Source: Micromonospora okii (GTDB taxonomy: Bacteria; Actinomycetota; Actinomycetes; Mycobacteriales; Micromonosporaceae). From it: a stretch of DNA of 64,000 nucleotides. The position numbers and the translations under genes were made by a program. The stretch covers positions 311,554-375,553 of the forward strand of contig NZ_BBZF01000013.1 in NCBI RefSeq assembly GCF_020884795.1, read 5' to 3'. Below, piece after piece: positions 39,688 to 49,220 of the stretch; position 1 is the first letter of the stretch; every line of letters begins with the position of its first letter. The notes below the pieces were generated by a model, which ran no database searches, was not told the DNA's origin, and saw only the letters and a list, made by a program, of their open reading frames with translations.

Positions 39688-40866
39688 ATGGCAAAGGGCG
39701 ACCCCGGGGTCACCACGCGCGGCCGACGAGCCGCACCCCGCGCCAAGCGGACGGCGGCGGCCGGCGACCCGGAACTCGTACAGCTGCTCACGCCCACCGG
39801 CGAGCGCGTCGAGCGCGCGTTCGGCCCGGACGGCACGGAGTACCGCGTCGACTTCACCGACGAGGAGTACCGCGGGCTCTACCGCGACCTCGTGCTGGTG
39901 CGCAAGCTCGACGCGGAGGCCACCGCGTTGCAGCGGCAGGGCGAGCTGGGCCTCTGGGCCAGCCTGCTCGGCCAGGAGGCGGCGCAGGTCGGCTCCGGGC
40001 GCGCGCTGCGCGGTCAGGACATGGCCTTCCCGACGTACCGGGAGCACGGCGTCCTCTACTGCCGGGGCATCGACCCGATCATGCCGCTCGGCCTGTTCCG
40101 CGGCGTCGACCAGGGCGGCTGGGACCCGAACGAGTTCAAGTTCAACATGTACACGATCGTGATCGGGGCGCAGACCCTGCACGCGACCGGGTACGCCATG
40201 GGTGTCGCCATGGAGGGCAGGACCGGCGGCGACGACGGCGAAGCGGTGATCGCCTACTTCGGCGACGGCGCGACCAGCCAGGGCGACGTGAACGAGTCGT
40301 TCGTCTGGGCCAGCGTCTTCAACGCCCCGCTGGTGTTCTTCTGCCAGAACAACCAGTACGCCATCTCCGAGCCGCTGGAGCGACAGACCCGCGTGCCGCT
40401 CTACCGGCGGGCGGGCGGCTTCGGCTTCCCGGGCGTCCGGGTGGACGGCAACGACGTGCTCGCCTCGTACGCGGTGACCCGGCACGCGCTGGACAGCGCG
40501 CGGCACGGCCAGGGCCCCAGCCTCATCGAGGCGTACACGTACCGGATGGGGGCGCACACCACCTCCGACGACCCGACGCGCTACCGCATCGCCAGCGAGG
40601 TCGAGGCGTGGCAGGCCAAGGACCCGATCGCCCGGATGAAGGCGTTCCTGGAGAAGCAGCAGATCGCCGACGCCGGCTTCTTCACCGAGGTGGACGAGCA
40701 GGCGCGCACCGAGTCGGTGCACCTGCGCGAGCGGGTGCTCGCCATGCCCGACCCCGAGCCGGTGACGATGTTCGACCACGTCTACCCGAACGGGTCCCCG
40801 GAGCTGGACGAGCAGCGCGCCCGGTTCAGCCGCTACCTGGAGTCGTTCGAGGGGAGCGCCCACTGA
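39688..40866 (+). CDS. bkdA: 2-oxoacid dehydrogenase E1 component, alpha subunit
   Basis: 392 residues from the ATG at 39688 (GGGAGAGACGG upstream). With the beta subunit it decarboxylates a 2-oxoacid using thiamine diphosphate and acylates the lipoyl group of E2. The TPP motif is AYFGDGATSQGDVNESFVWA with Asn at the end of the GDG...N signature; NAPLVFFCQNNQYAISEP follows. It resembles mycobacterial proteins once named PdhA and later shown to act on branched-chain 2-oxoacids (BkdA), so branched-chain substrates are favoured over pyruvate, though the sequence alone cannot decide. No E3 gene is in the operon. Confidence 0.93.
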   Translation: MAKGDPGVTTRGRRAAPRAKRTAAAGDPELVQLLTPTGERVERAFGPDGTEYRVDFTDEEYRGLYRDLVLVRKLDAEATALQRQGELGLWASLLGQEAAQVGSGRALRGQDMAFPTYREHGVLYCRGIDPIMPLGLFRGVDQGGWDPNEFKFNMYTIVIGAQTLHATGYAMGVAMEGRTGGDDGEAVIAYFGDGATSQGDVNESFVWASVFNAPLVFFCQNNQYAISEPLERQTRVPLYRRAGGFGFPGVRVDGNDVLASYAVTRHALDSARHGQGPSLIEAYTYRMGAHTTSDDPTRYRIASEVEAWQAKDPIARMKAFLEKQQIADAGFFTEVDEQARTESVHLRERVLAMPDPEPVTMFDHVYPNGSPELDEQRARFSRYLESFEGSAH

Positions 40867-41855
40867 TGGCCACGGAGACGCTCAGCATCGGCAAGGCGCT
40901 CAACGCCGGCCTGCGCAGGGCCCTGGAGAACGACCCGAAGGTCGTGCTCATGGGCGAGGACATCGGCAAGCTCGGCGGCGTCTTCCGAATCACCGACGGG
41001 CTCCAGAAGGACTTCGGCGACCAGCGGGTGATCGACACGCCGCTGGCCGAGTCCGGCATCATCGGCACTGCGGTCGGCCTGGCCATCCGCGGCTTCCGCC
41101 CGGTCTGCGAGATCCAGTTCGACGGCTTCGTGTACCCCGCGTACGACCAGATCGTGTCGCAGGTGGCGAAGATGCACTACCGCTCGCAGGGCAAGGTCCG
41201 CATCCCGATGGTCATCCGGATTCCGTTCGGCGGCGGCATCGGCGCGGTGGAGCACCACTCGGAGTCGCCGGAGGCGTACTTCGCGCACACCGCGGGCCTG
41301 AAGGTGGTGAGCTGCGCGAGCCCGCAGGACGCGTACTCGATGATCCAGCAGGCGGTCGCCTCGGACGACCCGATCGTCTTCCTGGAGCCGAAGCGGCGCT
41401 ACTGGGAGAAGGGCCCGGTCGAGCTGGACGCCCCGCTGGCGGAGGCGTACCCGCTGCACTCGGCCCGCGTGGTGCGGCCCGGCACGGACGCCACCGTGCT
41501 GGCGTACGGTCCGATGGTGCGCACCTGCCTGGACGCGGCGACCGCCGCGGCCGAGGACGGCCGGGAGCTGGAGGTCGTCGACCTGCGCACGCTCTCCCCG
41601 CTGGACCTGAGCGCCGCGTACGAGTCGGTGCGGCGCACCGGCCGGTGCGTGGTGGTGCACGAGGCCCCGGGCAACCTGGGGCTGGGCTCGGAGATCGCCG
41701 CCCGGATCACCGAGGAGTGCTTCTACTCCCTGGAGTCCCCCGTGCTGCGGGTCACCGGCTTCGACGTCCCCTACCCGGCCGCCCGGGTGGAGGAGGAGTA
41801 CCTGCCGGACCTCGACCGGGTGCTCGACGCCGTCGACCGCACGTTCGGGTGGTGA
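40866..41855 (+). CDS. bkdB: 2-oxoacid dehydrogenase E1 component, beta subunit
   Basis: 329 residues. The ATG shares its A with the stop of the alpha gene (TGATG), so translation is coupled. Start MATETLSIGKALNAGLRRAL; VVLMGEDIGKLGGVFRITDG holds the TPP-binding Glu; DTPLAESGIIGTAVGLAIRG, PFGGGIGAVEHHSESPEAYF and VVDLRTLSPLD are typical of E1 beta. Length and motifs are complete. Confidence 0.95.
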   Translation: MATETLSIGKALNAGLRRALENDPKVVLMGEDIGKLGGVFRITDGLQKDFGDQRVIDTPLAESGIIGTAVGLAIRGFRPVCEIQFDGFVYPAYDQIVSQVAKMHYRSQGKVRIPMVIRIPFGGGIGAVEHHSESPEAYFAHTAGLKVVSCASPQDAYSMIQQAVASDDPIVFLEPKRRYWEKGPVELDAPLAEAYPLHSARVVRPGTDATVLAYGPMVRTCLDAATAAAEDGRELEVVDLRTLSPLDLSAAYESVRRTGRCVVVHEAPGNLGLGSEIAARITEECFYSLESPVLRVTGFDVPYPAARVEEEYLPDLDRVLDAVDRTFGW

Positions 41856-41860
41856 GCGGG

Positions 41861-43333
41861 ATGTCGCGGATCAAGGAGTTCAACCTGCCCGACCTGGGCG
41901 AGGGCCTGACCGAGGGCGAGATCCTCGCCTGGCTGGTCGCCGAGGGCGACACGATCGAGCTGAACCAGCCGATCGTCGAGGTGGAGACGGCCAAGGCGGC
42001 CGTGGAGATCCCGGCGAAGTGGGCCGGCCAGGTGCGGAGGATCTTCCACCCGCAGGGCACCACGGTCGAGGTCGGCACGCCGATCATCGCGATCGACACC
42101 GACCCGGGCGCGGGCCCGATCGAGGAGTCGACCACGGGCGCGCCCTCGTCCGAGCTGCCCACCCCGTCGGCCGCCTCGCTGGCGGCGGTCGAGGTGGCCC
42201 CGAGCGAGGGCGCGGTCGAGCCGGGCCTGATCGGCGGCCCGGCCCCGGGCGGTCGTACGGCCGTGCTGGTCGGCTACGGCCCGCGCACCACCGCCGCCAA
42301 GCGCCGCCCGCGCAAGGCCGTCGCCCCCGCCGGGGCCGGCGCCCCGGCGCTGGACGAGGCCGCCCCGGCCCCGGTCGCCCCCGCCCCGACCCCGACCGCG
42401 GCCCCGGTGCCGCAGCCCCGGGACCGGCGCGACGGGACCGGGCTGGTGCTGGCCAAGCCGCCGGTGCGCAAGCTCGCCCGGGACCTCGGCGTCGACCTGG
42501 GCTCGCTGACCGGGTCGGGGCCGCTGGGCTCGATCACCCGGGAGGACGTGCAGCGGGCCGCGAACGGCGCGGCAGCGGCGACGGCGGCCGAGCAGCCGAC
42601 GGCGCGGGCCACGGCCGCCGCGAGCTTCGGCGCGGACCGCGAGCAGCGCATCCCGGTCAAGGGGGTACGCAAGCTCACGGCGGAGAACATGTCCCGCTCG
42701 GCGTTCACCGCCCCACACGTGACGGAGTTCCTGACCGTCGACGTGACCCGGGCGATGAAGGCCCTGGACCGGCTGCGCGGCCGGCGGGAGTGGCGCGACG
42801 TCCGGGTCTCGCCGCTGCTGCTGGTGGCCAAGGCGGTGCTGCTCGCGGTCGGGCGGCACCCGATGGTCAACTCGACGTGGGCCGGGGACGAGATCGTCGT
42901 CAAGGACTACGTCAACCTGGGCATCGCGGCGGCCACCGAGCGCGGCCTGATCGTGCCGAACATCAAGGACGCCGGCCGGCTGTCGTTGCGCGAGCTGGCG
43001 GACGCGATGACGGAGCTGGTGCAGACGGCGAAGGCCGGCCGCACCTCGCCGGCCGCCATGTCCGGCGGGACGCTGACGATCACCAACGTCGGGGTGTTCG
43101 GGGTGGACACGGGCACGCCGATCCTGCCCCCGGGCGAGTCGGCGATCCTGGCCTTCGGCGCGGTCCGGGAGATGCCCTGGGTCCACAAGGGCAAGGTCCG
43201 GCCTCGTCAGGTGACCACGTTGGGGCTCTCCTTCGACCACCGGATCATCGACGGCGAGCTGGGCTCGAAGTTCCTCCGGGACATCGGGGACTTCCTCACC
43301 GACCCGGAGGCGGCGCTGCTCGCCTGGACCTGA
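41861..43333 (+). CDS. bkdC: 2-oxoacid dehydrogenase E2 component (dihydrolipoamide acyltransferase)
   Basis: 490 residues from the ATG at 41861, 5 bases past the beta stop (TGAGCGGG serves as ribosome-binding site). One N-terminal lipoyl domain (residues 1-80) with the lipoylated Lys45 in VEVETAKAAVEIP; an Ala/Pro linker; an E1/E3-binding domain KPPVRKLARDLGVDLGSLTG near 205; a second Ala-rich linker; and the catalytic acyltransferase core ending SFDHRIIDGELGSKFLRDIG (catalytic His). It carries the acyl group to CoA. The operon ends at a strong hairpin. Confidence 0.95.
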   Translation: MSRIKEFNLPDLGEGLTEGEILAWLVAEGDTIELNQPIVEVETAKAAVEIPAKWAGQVRRIFHPQGTTVEVGTPIIAIDTDPGAGPIEESTTGAPSSELPTPSAASLAAVEVAPSEGAVEPGLIGGPAPGGRTAVLVGYGPRTTAAKRRPRKAVAPAGAGAPALDEAAPAPVAPAPTPTAAPVPQPRDRRDGTGLVLAKPPVRKLARDLGVDLGSLTGSGPLGSITREDVQRAANGAAAATAAEQPTARATAAASFGADREQRIPVKGVRKLTAENMSRSAFTAPHVTEFLTVDVTRAMKALDRLRGRREWRDVRVSPLLLVAKAVLLAVGRHPMVNSTWAGDEIVVKDYVNLGIAAATERGLIVPNIKDAGRLSLRELADAMTELVQTAKAGRTSPAAMSGGTLTITNVGVFGVDTGTPILPPGESAILAFGAVREMPWVHKGKVRPRQVTTLGLSFDHRIIDGELGSKFLRDIGDFLTDPEAALLAWT

Positions 43334-43351
43334 CGGGTAACCGACACCAGC

Positions 43352-43397
43352 CCACGGCCGGTGTGCGCGGGGTGAACCCCCGGCACACCGGCCGTGG
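43352..43397 (+). terminator. Operon terminator after E2
   Basis: CCACGGCCGGTGTGC pairs with GCACACCGGCCGTGG over 15 bp, and the loop itself can pair (CGGGG / CCCCG). Confidence 0.85.
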
Positions 43398-43445
43398 CCG
43401 TTGGGGAAAGAAAACGCGTCTCCGCAGGACTGTTGACCTACGATC

Positions 43446-43473
43446 ATTAGGTCGGTGTTCCAGCTCACCTAAT
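43446..43473 (+). promoter_or_regulatory. Promoter with inverted repeat for the 45-residue gene
   Basis: ATTAGGT (43446-43452) and ACCTAAT (43467-43473) form an inverted repeat with 14 bases between. TTAGGT and TAATAA, 17 bases apart, could be the -35 and -10 boxes, so the repeat overlaps the promoter and may be an operator. The half-sites resemble iron-box halves (TTAGGT) but the spacing is longer. Confidence 0.5.
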
Positions 43474-43556
43474 AATCATTGGCGAGTCCACACTGGATGA
43501 GGTTCAATGGAGTCATCAAGGGGCTGACAACCGAATAGCCAGGAGGAGAGACCCAG

Positions 43557-43694
43557 ATGAGCATGATCGAGCGAATCCGCAACCGCCGCGACGCCAACCG
43601 CCGCGCCCGTGCCATCGAGCACGCGCTGCGTTCCGCCAACTCGCCCGCGGTCCGCGAGGAGCTTCTCGCCATCGCCCAGCGCCACATGAGCTGA
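43557..43694 (+). CDS. 45-residue basic helical protein
   Basis: ATG at 43557 with an ideal ribosome-binding site, AGGAGGAG, 8 bases upstream. The product reads MSMIERIRNRRDANRRARAI, EHALRSANSPAVREELLAIA, QRHMS: strongly basic in the first half and amphipathic helical. It has its own promoter region, and a hairpin follows the stop, so it looks like a separate expressed unit. I recognise it as a kind of short protein seen in actinobacteria; no function known. Confidence 0.75.
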   Translation: MSMIERIRNRRDANRRARAIEHALRSANSPAVREELLAIAQRHMS

Positions 43695-43725
43695 CGCTCC
43701 GAAGCTTCCCTCACCTCCTCCAGTT

Positions 43726-43761
43726 CGACGACCCGCCCGGTGGACCCCGGGCGGGTCGTCG
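43726..43761 (+). terminator. Terminator of the 45-residue gene (gap 43695-44039)
   Basis: CGACGACCCGCCCGG pairs with CCGGGCGGGTCGTCG around a 6-base loop: perfect 15-bp stem, 32 bases past the stop. The rest of the 345-bp gap shows no gene; the start region of the next gene has GGAGGAGGCGC. Confidence 0.85.
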
Positions 43762-44039
43762 GCGTTCAGGCCCGGTTGACACCGGGATTCCGCCTCGCCA
43801 CAGCGCCCGGTACGGTGGGGCTCGGTCGTCAATCGCCCACCCGGACGCCGTCGCGTTGATAGAAGCTCCTCGACACCGTCCGGCGACGCGGAGTGACGGC
43901 CGGTGCTCCCCGGATGCCGACGGCGGCCACCGGATACGGTGCGGGGAGTCCCCATGGCCGGGACCGCCGGCGGCCGCCGGCACCCACGCCGACGCACCGT
44001 CGGCATCGGCGGCCGACATGTGATGGAGGAGGCGCACCG

Positions 44040-47000
44040 ATGACGTCCGAGGGCCCGCACCACCCCGGCCAGGAGCCGGACGAGGTGTCGCCGGGCGCCG
44101 GCGCACCGGCGTCGTACGGCGTCGCGAACCCCGACCTCGGCTGGGCGCCGCCGCCCCCCGCGACCCGGCCGAACCCACCCGCCTGGGCGGCGCAGAACGA
44201 CCAGCCACCGGCGGCGGCCTGGGGCGCGGCCCCCGCGAACGGCCAGTCCGCCGCGCCCGCGTGGGGTGCCCCCGCCCCGCAGGGCGACCAGCCCGCGACG
44301 GCCGCCTGGGGTACCCCCGCCCCGCAGGGCGACCAGCCGCCGGCCACCGCCGCCTGGGGCGCGGTCCCGCCGAACGACCGGCCCGCCGCTCCCGCGTGGG
44401 GCGCCCCCGCCCCGCAGGGCGACCAGCCCCCGACGGCCGCCTGGGGCGCCGCCCCGCCGAACGACCAGCCCTCGGCCACCGCCGCCTGGGGGGGAGCCCC
44501 TCCCCCGGACAACCAGCCCCCGGCCACCGCCGCCTGGGGCGCGGTCCCGCCGAACGACCCTCCCGCCGCGCCCGCATGGGGTGCCCCCGCCCCGCAAAGT
44601 GACCAGCCCGCGACGGCCGCCTGGGGCGCCGCCCCGGCCCAGCAGCCCGATGCGGGCCGCCCGGCCGCCTGGGGGCCGCCGGCCGCAGCCTCGCAGCCCG
44701 CGTGGGGGCAACCGCCCGAGCAGCCGCCCGCGCCGGGCCGCCCGCAGCAGGACGGGCAGCCCGCTGCCTGGGCCCCCGCCCCGCCGGCCCCGGCCGAGCC
44801 GGGCGCCGCAGGAAACCAGCCGGCCTGGGGAGCCCAGCCCGAGCAGCCGGCCCCCACCGGGAACCAGCCGGCCGAGGCCAACGCCCGGGGCGCCGCCCGC
44901 GTGCCCGTCCCCGGCCAGGCGACCCCGCCCCAGGACTGGAACGCCGGCCAGCAGGACGACGCCAACCGCTCCGGCGGCTGGAACGCCGGCCAGCAGGACG
45001 ACCCCGCCCGCTCCGGCGGATGGAAGGCCACCGGCGGACAGCAGGACGACGACCCGGTCCGCTCCGGCGGTTGGAACGCCGGCGCGCCGGCCGCCCAGCA
45101 GGACGACGACCCCGCCCGCTCCGGCAGTTGGGCACCCGCCGACCAGCCCGGCTCCGCGGAGCAGCCCGCCCCCGCCTGGGGGCAGCCGGCCGCGTCCGGC
45201 GTTCGGGGTGCAGCCCGCGTGTCCGTCCCCGGCCAGGCGACCCCGCCCCAGGACTGGAACGCCGGCCAGCAGGACGAGGCCAACCGCTCCGGCGGTTGGA
45301 ACGCCGGCGCGCCCACCACCTCGCAGGACGACGACCCCGCCCGCTCCGGCGGCTGGAACGCCACCGGCGGCCAGCAGGACGACCGGGCCGAGTCGAACCC
45401 CTGGCCCGCCGCCGGCGAGTCCGGCCAGCCCGGCACCTGGGGTGCGGCATCCGTGCCGCAGGCGCAGGACGAGCGGCCGGAGGTGCCCGACTGGGCCGCG
45501 GCCGAGCCCACCTCCGTGCCGCCGGCCAGGGCCACCGCCTCCGCCGGCACGGACGGCCCGCCGACCTGGGGCGCACCCGCTGAGAGCGCCAACCCGCAGC
45601 AGTGGCCCGACACCGACCGGGCCGAGCGCCCCGCCGCGCCGGACGTCGCGCCGTGGGCGCCGGGCGAGGCATGGGGGCGCACCGAGGCGGATTCCGCCAC
45701 CCCGCAGCCGGCCGGCAACGGCTGGGAGCCCGAGCGGTCGGAGGGCCGGCCGCTGTACCAGCCCGCCCCCGGGCCGGGAATCTCGCCGGCCAACGCCGTA
45801 CCGCTGCCGCCGCAGGAGCAGCGGGTGCCGGGTGCCAGCCTGGCCGCCGCCCCGCCGGCCGGCTACGTGCCGCCGGCCCAGTTCGCGGCCGAGCCGCCGG
45901 GCCGGGACGGCATCGGAGCGCCGTACGATTCGGAGCCCGCAGCCGCGGACTCCGGCTGGGGCCGCGCCGAGGAGTCGCAGGCACAGGCCGGCCCGTTCGT
46001 GCCCGCCCCCCGCGTCTCGCCAGAGTCCGGCGCCGCCGTACCCCTGCCGGAGGCCGGGGAGTCCGCAGCCGGCGCGGTCGGTGCCGCGGGCAGTGTCTCG
46101 GCCAGCGCGTCGGTGCCGACGGCCAGCCGGGTGGCTCCCCCGGCCGACCAGGCGGTGCGCCCGAGCGACGCGCCCGCGCCCCGCGTGTACGGCCGCCCCG
46201 CCCGCCCTGAGCCGGCCGACGAGCCGGAGCCGGCCGCGGAGACCGGGTTCCGCCCCGACCACAACCCGCCGCCCCGCTTCGACGAGCAGAACCCGCACGG
46301 CCGGTTCGACGACCTCGGGCCGCAGCGCTTCGACGACCCGGCGGCGCAGGGCCGCTTCGACGAGCCGGGCCCGCAGGGCCGCTTCGACGAGCGCGACCAG
46401 CAGAGTCGGTTCGACGAGCCGGGTCCGCAGGGCCGGTTCGAGGACGGCGGGCCGCACGGCCGGTTCGACGACGCCGGGCCCCAGCAGCGGTTCGACGACC
46501 GGGGGCCGCAGCGGTTCGACGACCCGGCCCGCTCCCCCGGGCAGCAGCACGGGTTCGGCGACGGGCCGGCCGCCGGTGCCGCCGCCGTCGGGGCCCCGCC
46601 GGCCTTCCCGCCGGGCTTGCCGTCCTTCGTCGACCCGCCGGCCAGCAACCGGCCGGTCAACGGCGTCCGGCCGCACGACAACGACCGGCCGGGCGAGCAG
46701 TTCCCCGGCCCCGGGGCCACCGCCGTGCAGAGCCCGGTACCGGGTCACACCCCTGGCCCGTACGGCGAGCCGGGCCAGGCCGGTTTACCCCCCGCCCACC
46801 CGGCACCGGGGCAGCAGTCCGGCCCGTCCTGGGGGACGGAGCAGGAGCAGGACCGGTTCGCCGCGTTCAAGCCGGAGGCGGCGGAGGAGCCGAAGACCGA
46901 GGCGCCCACGCCCAAGGTGCGCAACGGGCGTGTGCTGGCGGCCGTCCTGGTGGCCGCCGTGCTGATCCTCGCGGTGCCGCTGGGCCTGCTCATGCTGCTC

Positions 47001-47231
47001 GGCAAGTTCGGCGGCGACAGCGACACCAAGGCGTTCGACCCGGCCGTGGGCTCCTGCGTGAAGCAGGCGGGCGGCAACGCGACGGCGGCCACCTGCGGTG
47101 AGGCCGGCGCGTTCACCGTGGTCTCCAAGGTCGACGCGAAGGAGAAGTGCGCCGACCCGGCCCAGCCGCACGTCGTCCTTCAGGGCAACGTGCCGAACAA
47201 GGTGCTCTGCCTGAAGCCGTCCAGCAAGTAG
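44040..47231 (+). CDS. Very long Pro/Ala/Gln/Trp repeat protein with TM helix and LppU-like C-terminus
   Basis: 1063 residues from the ATG at 44040. Residues 1 to about 960 are low complexity with three repeat blocks: WGAPAPQGDQPATAA units (about 75-205), a larger duplicated block with QDWNAGQQDDxxRSGGWNAG (about 290-455), and RFDExGPQG units (about 745-830). One helix follows (VLAAVLVAAVLILAVPLGLL MLL, about 964-988), then an outer domain of about 65 residues, FDPAVGSCVKQAGGNATAAT, CGEAGAFTVV, CADP, VLCLKP, with four Cys as in LppU/SCO3897-type domains. The front is cytosolic and probably binds partners in a flexible way. The repeats are conserved at base level too, so they are recent. Confidence 0.8.
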   Translation: MTSEGPHHPGQEPDEVSPGAGAPASYGVANPDLGWAPPPPATRPNPPAWAAQNDQPPAAAWGAAPANGQSAAPAWGAPAPQGDQPATAAWGTPAPQGDQPPATAAWGAVPPNDRPAAPAWGAPAPQGDQPPTAAWGAAPPNDQPSATAAWGGAPPPDNQPPATAAWGAVPPNDPPAAPAWGAPAPQSDQPATAAWGAAPAQQPDAGRPAAWGPPAAASQPAWGQPPEQPPAPGRPQQDGQPAAWAPAPPAPAEPGAAGNQPAWGAQPEQPAPTGNQPAEANARGAARVPVPGQATPPQDWNAGQQDDANRSGGWNAGQQDDPARSGGWKATGGQQDDDPVRSGGWNAGAPAAQQDDDPARSGSWAPADQPGSAEQPAPAWGQPAASGVRGAARVSVPGQATPPQDWNAGQQDEANRSGGWNAGAPTTSQDDDPARSGGWNATGGQQDDRAESNPWPAAGESGQPGTWGAASVPQAQDERPEVPDWAAAEPTSVPPARATASAGTDGPPTWGAPAESANPQQWPDTDRAERPAAPDVAPWAPGEAWGRTEADSATPQPAGNGWEPERSEGRPLYQPAPGPGISPANAVPLPPQEQRVPGASLAAAPPAGYVPPAQFAAEPPGRDGIGAPYDSEPAAADSGWGRAEESQAQAGPFVPAPRVSPESGAAVPLPEAGESAAGAVGAAGSVSASASVPTASRVAPPADQAVRPSDAPAPRVYGRPARPEPADEPEPAAETGFRPDHNPPPRFDEQNPHGRFDDLGPQRFDDPAAQGRFDEPGPQGRFDERDQQSRFDEPGPQGRFEDGGPHGRFDDAGPQQRFDDRGPQRFDDPARSPGQQHGFGDGPAAGAAAVGAPPAFPPGLPSFVDPPASNRPVNGVRPHDNDRPGEQFPGPGATAVQSPVPGHTPGPYGEPGQAGLPPAHPAPGQQSGPSWGTEQEQDRFAAFKPEAAEEPKTEAPTPKVRNGRVLAAVLVAAVLILAVPLGLLMLLGKFGGDSDTKAFDPAVGSCVKQAGGNATAATCGEAGAFTVVSKVDAKEKCADPAQPHVVLQGNVPNKVLCLKPSSK

Positions 47232-47240
47232 CGGACCTCC

Positions 47241-47278
47241 GCGGGGGCGGGGCACGGATCACCGTGGCCCGCCCCTGC
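47241..47278 (+). terminator. Hairpin terminator
   Basis: GGGGCGGG-g-CACGG pairs with CCGTG-g-CCCGCCCC (one mismatch) around a short loop, 10 bases past the stop of the repeat protein. Confidence 0.7.
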
Positions 47279-47352
47279 GCGCTTCCCGTTCGCCGTGCCA
47301 CAGTGTCCGAGCCTCCGGGCCCTTCCCACCGAGGCCGTGGCAGGGTGGCGGT

Positions 47353-49191
47353 ATGGCTACTTCGCCCCGCGTCCGTGCGCCCGAACTTCGAGGCCGCCAG
47401 TGGCTCAACACCGGTGGACGAGACCTGACGTTGCAGGACCTCCGCGGTCGCTGCGTCCTGTTGGACTTCTGGACCTTCTGCTGCGTCAACTGCCTCCACG
47501 TCATCGACGAGCTGCGCCCACTGGAGGAGAAGTACGCCGACGTGCTCGTCGTCGTCGGCGTGCACTCGCCGAAGTTCGAGCACGAGAAGGACCCGGAGGC
47601 CCTGGCCGCCGCCGTCGAGCGGTACGGCGTGCACCACCCCGTCCTCGACGATCCCGAGCTGGACATGTGGCAGCAGTACGCGGCCCGGGCCTGGCCGACC
47701 CTCGCGGTGATCGACCCCGAGGGGTACGTCGTGGCCACGATGGCCGGCGAGGGCCACGCCGAGGGGCTGTCCCGGCTCGTCGACGAGTTGGTCGCCACCC
47801 ACGAGGCGAAGGGCACCCTGCGCCGGGGCGACGGCCCGTACGTGCCGCCCGCCGAGCCGGAGACGACCCTGCGCTTCCCGGGCAAGGCGATCGTGCTGGA
47901 CGGCGGGAACCTGCTGGTCTCCGACTCGGCCCGGCACTCGCTGGCCGAGCTGGCCCCGGACGGGGAGACGCTGCTGCGCCGGATCGGGTCGGGCGCGCGG
48001 GGGCGGGCCGACGGCCCGGCGGGGGCCGCCGCGTTCTCGGAGCCGCAGGGGCTCTGCCGGCTGCCGGAGCACGCGGCCGAGGTGGCCGGGTACGACGTGG
48101 TCGTCGCCGACACCGTGAACCACCTGCTGCGCGGCGTACGGCTGGCGACCGGCGAGGTGGTCACCGTCGCCGGCACCGGGCGGCAGTGGCGCTCCACGGT
48201 CGACGACCACGCCCACGACGCGCTCTCGGTGGACCTCTCCTCCCCCTGGGACCTGGCCTGGTACGACGACCGGGTGGTCGTCGCGATGGCCGGCATCCAC
48301 CAGCTCTGGTGGTTCGACCCGATCCGCCGCACGGCCGGCATGTACGCCGGGACGACGGTGGAGGCGCTGCGCGACGGCCCACTCGCCGAGGCGTGGCTGG
48401 CCCAGCCCTCCGGCCTGTCCGTGTCGGCCGACGGCACCCGGCTCTGGGTCGCCGACAGCGAGACCAGCGCGATCCGGTACGTCGAGGACGGCGTCCTGCA
48501 CACGGCCGTCGGCCAGGGGCTGTTCGACTTCGGCCACGTCGACGGCCCCGCCGAGCGGGCGCTGTTGCAGCACCCGCTGGGTGTCTGCGCGCTGCCGGAC
48601 GGCTCGGTGCTGGTCGCCGACACGTACAACGGGGCGGTCCGCCGCTTCGACCCGGCGACCGGTCAGGTGTCGACGGTCGCCGACGGGCTGGCCGAGCCGA
48701 GCGACCTGGTGCTGACCGGGGACGGCGGGGTGCTGGTGGTCGAGTCGGCGGCGCACCGGTTGACCCGGCTGGCGCCGGGCGCGCTGTCGGCTGCCGGGGC
48801 GAGCACGGTCGACGGCCCCCGGCACCGCACCGAGCGCAAGCCCACGGACGTGGCGGCAGGCGAGGTGACCCTGGACATCGTCTTCACCCCGGCGCCGGGG
48901 CAGAAGCTGGACGAGACGTACGGGCCGTCGACCCGGCTGGTCGTGTCGGCGTCCCCGCCGGAGCTGCTGCTCGACGGGGCGGGCACCGGCACGGAGCTGT
49001 CCCGGCGGCTGGTGGTCGACGGTTCGGTGGCCGGAGGGGTGCTCCAGGTGACCGCGCAGGCGGCGACCTGTGACGCCGACGTGGAGCACGCGGCCTGCCA
49101 CCTGACCCGCCAGGACTGGGGCGTGCCGGTCCGGGTGGTCGAGGGCGGTGCGGCCCGCCTCCCCCTGGTCCTGCGCGGCCTGGACACCTGA
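47353..49191 (+). CDS. Thioredoxin-fold protein with NHL beta-propeller
   Basis: 612 residues. The first 140 residues are a TlpA/Trx-like domain: RCVLLDFWTFCCVNCLHVID with Cys44-Val-Asn-Cys47 as the redox pair, then VVVGVHSPKFEHEKD and ARAWPTLAVIDPEGYVV with the cis-Pro. Residues about 170-480 are NHL repeats (GNLLVSDSARHSLAELAPDG, EPQGLCRLPEHA, RTDxxNHLLRGVRLATGEV, HPLGVCALPDGSVLVADTYN). A C-terminal beta domain ends it. There is no signal peptide, so it is cytosolic. The family resembles NHLRC2. Redox substrate unknown. Confidence 0.9.
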   Translation: MATSPRVRAPELRGRQWLNTGGRDLTLQDLRGRCVLLDFWTFCCVNCLHVIDELRPLEEKYADVLVVVGVHSPKFEHEKDPEALAAAVERYGVHHPVLDDPELDMWQQYAARAWPTLAVIDPEGYVVATMAGEGHAEGLSRLVDELVATHEAKGTLRRGDGPYVPPAEPETTLRFPGKAIVLDGGNLLVSDSARHSLAELAPDGETLLRRIGSGARGRADGPAGAAAFSEPQGLCRLPEHAAEVAGYDVVVADTVNHLLRGVRLATGEVVTVAGTGRQWRSTVDDHAHDALSVDLSSPWDLAWYDDRVVVAMAGIHQLWWFDPIRRTAGMYAGTTVEALRDGPLAEAWLAQPSGLSVSADGTRLWVADSETSAIRYVEDGVLHTAVGQGLFDFGHVDGPAERALLQHPLGVCALPDGSVLVADTYNGAVRRFDPATGQVSTVADGLAEPSDLVLTGDGGVLVVESAAHRLTRLAPGALSAAGASTVDGPRHRTERKPTDVAAGEVTLDIVFTPAPGQKLDETYGPSTRLVVSASPPELLLDGAGTGTELSRRLVVDGSVAGGVLQVTAQAATCDADVEHAACHLTRQDWGVPVRVVEGGAARLPLVLRGLDT

Positions 49192-49220
49192 CCCGCCCGC
49201 GCCGCCGGCGCCCGGCGGTT

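Noticed and set aside
43446..43473. IdeR/DtxR iron box
   Set aside because: Half-sites TTAGGT/ACCTAA fit, but the spacing is far longer than the 19-bp box; kept only as an operator-like repeat.
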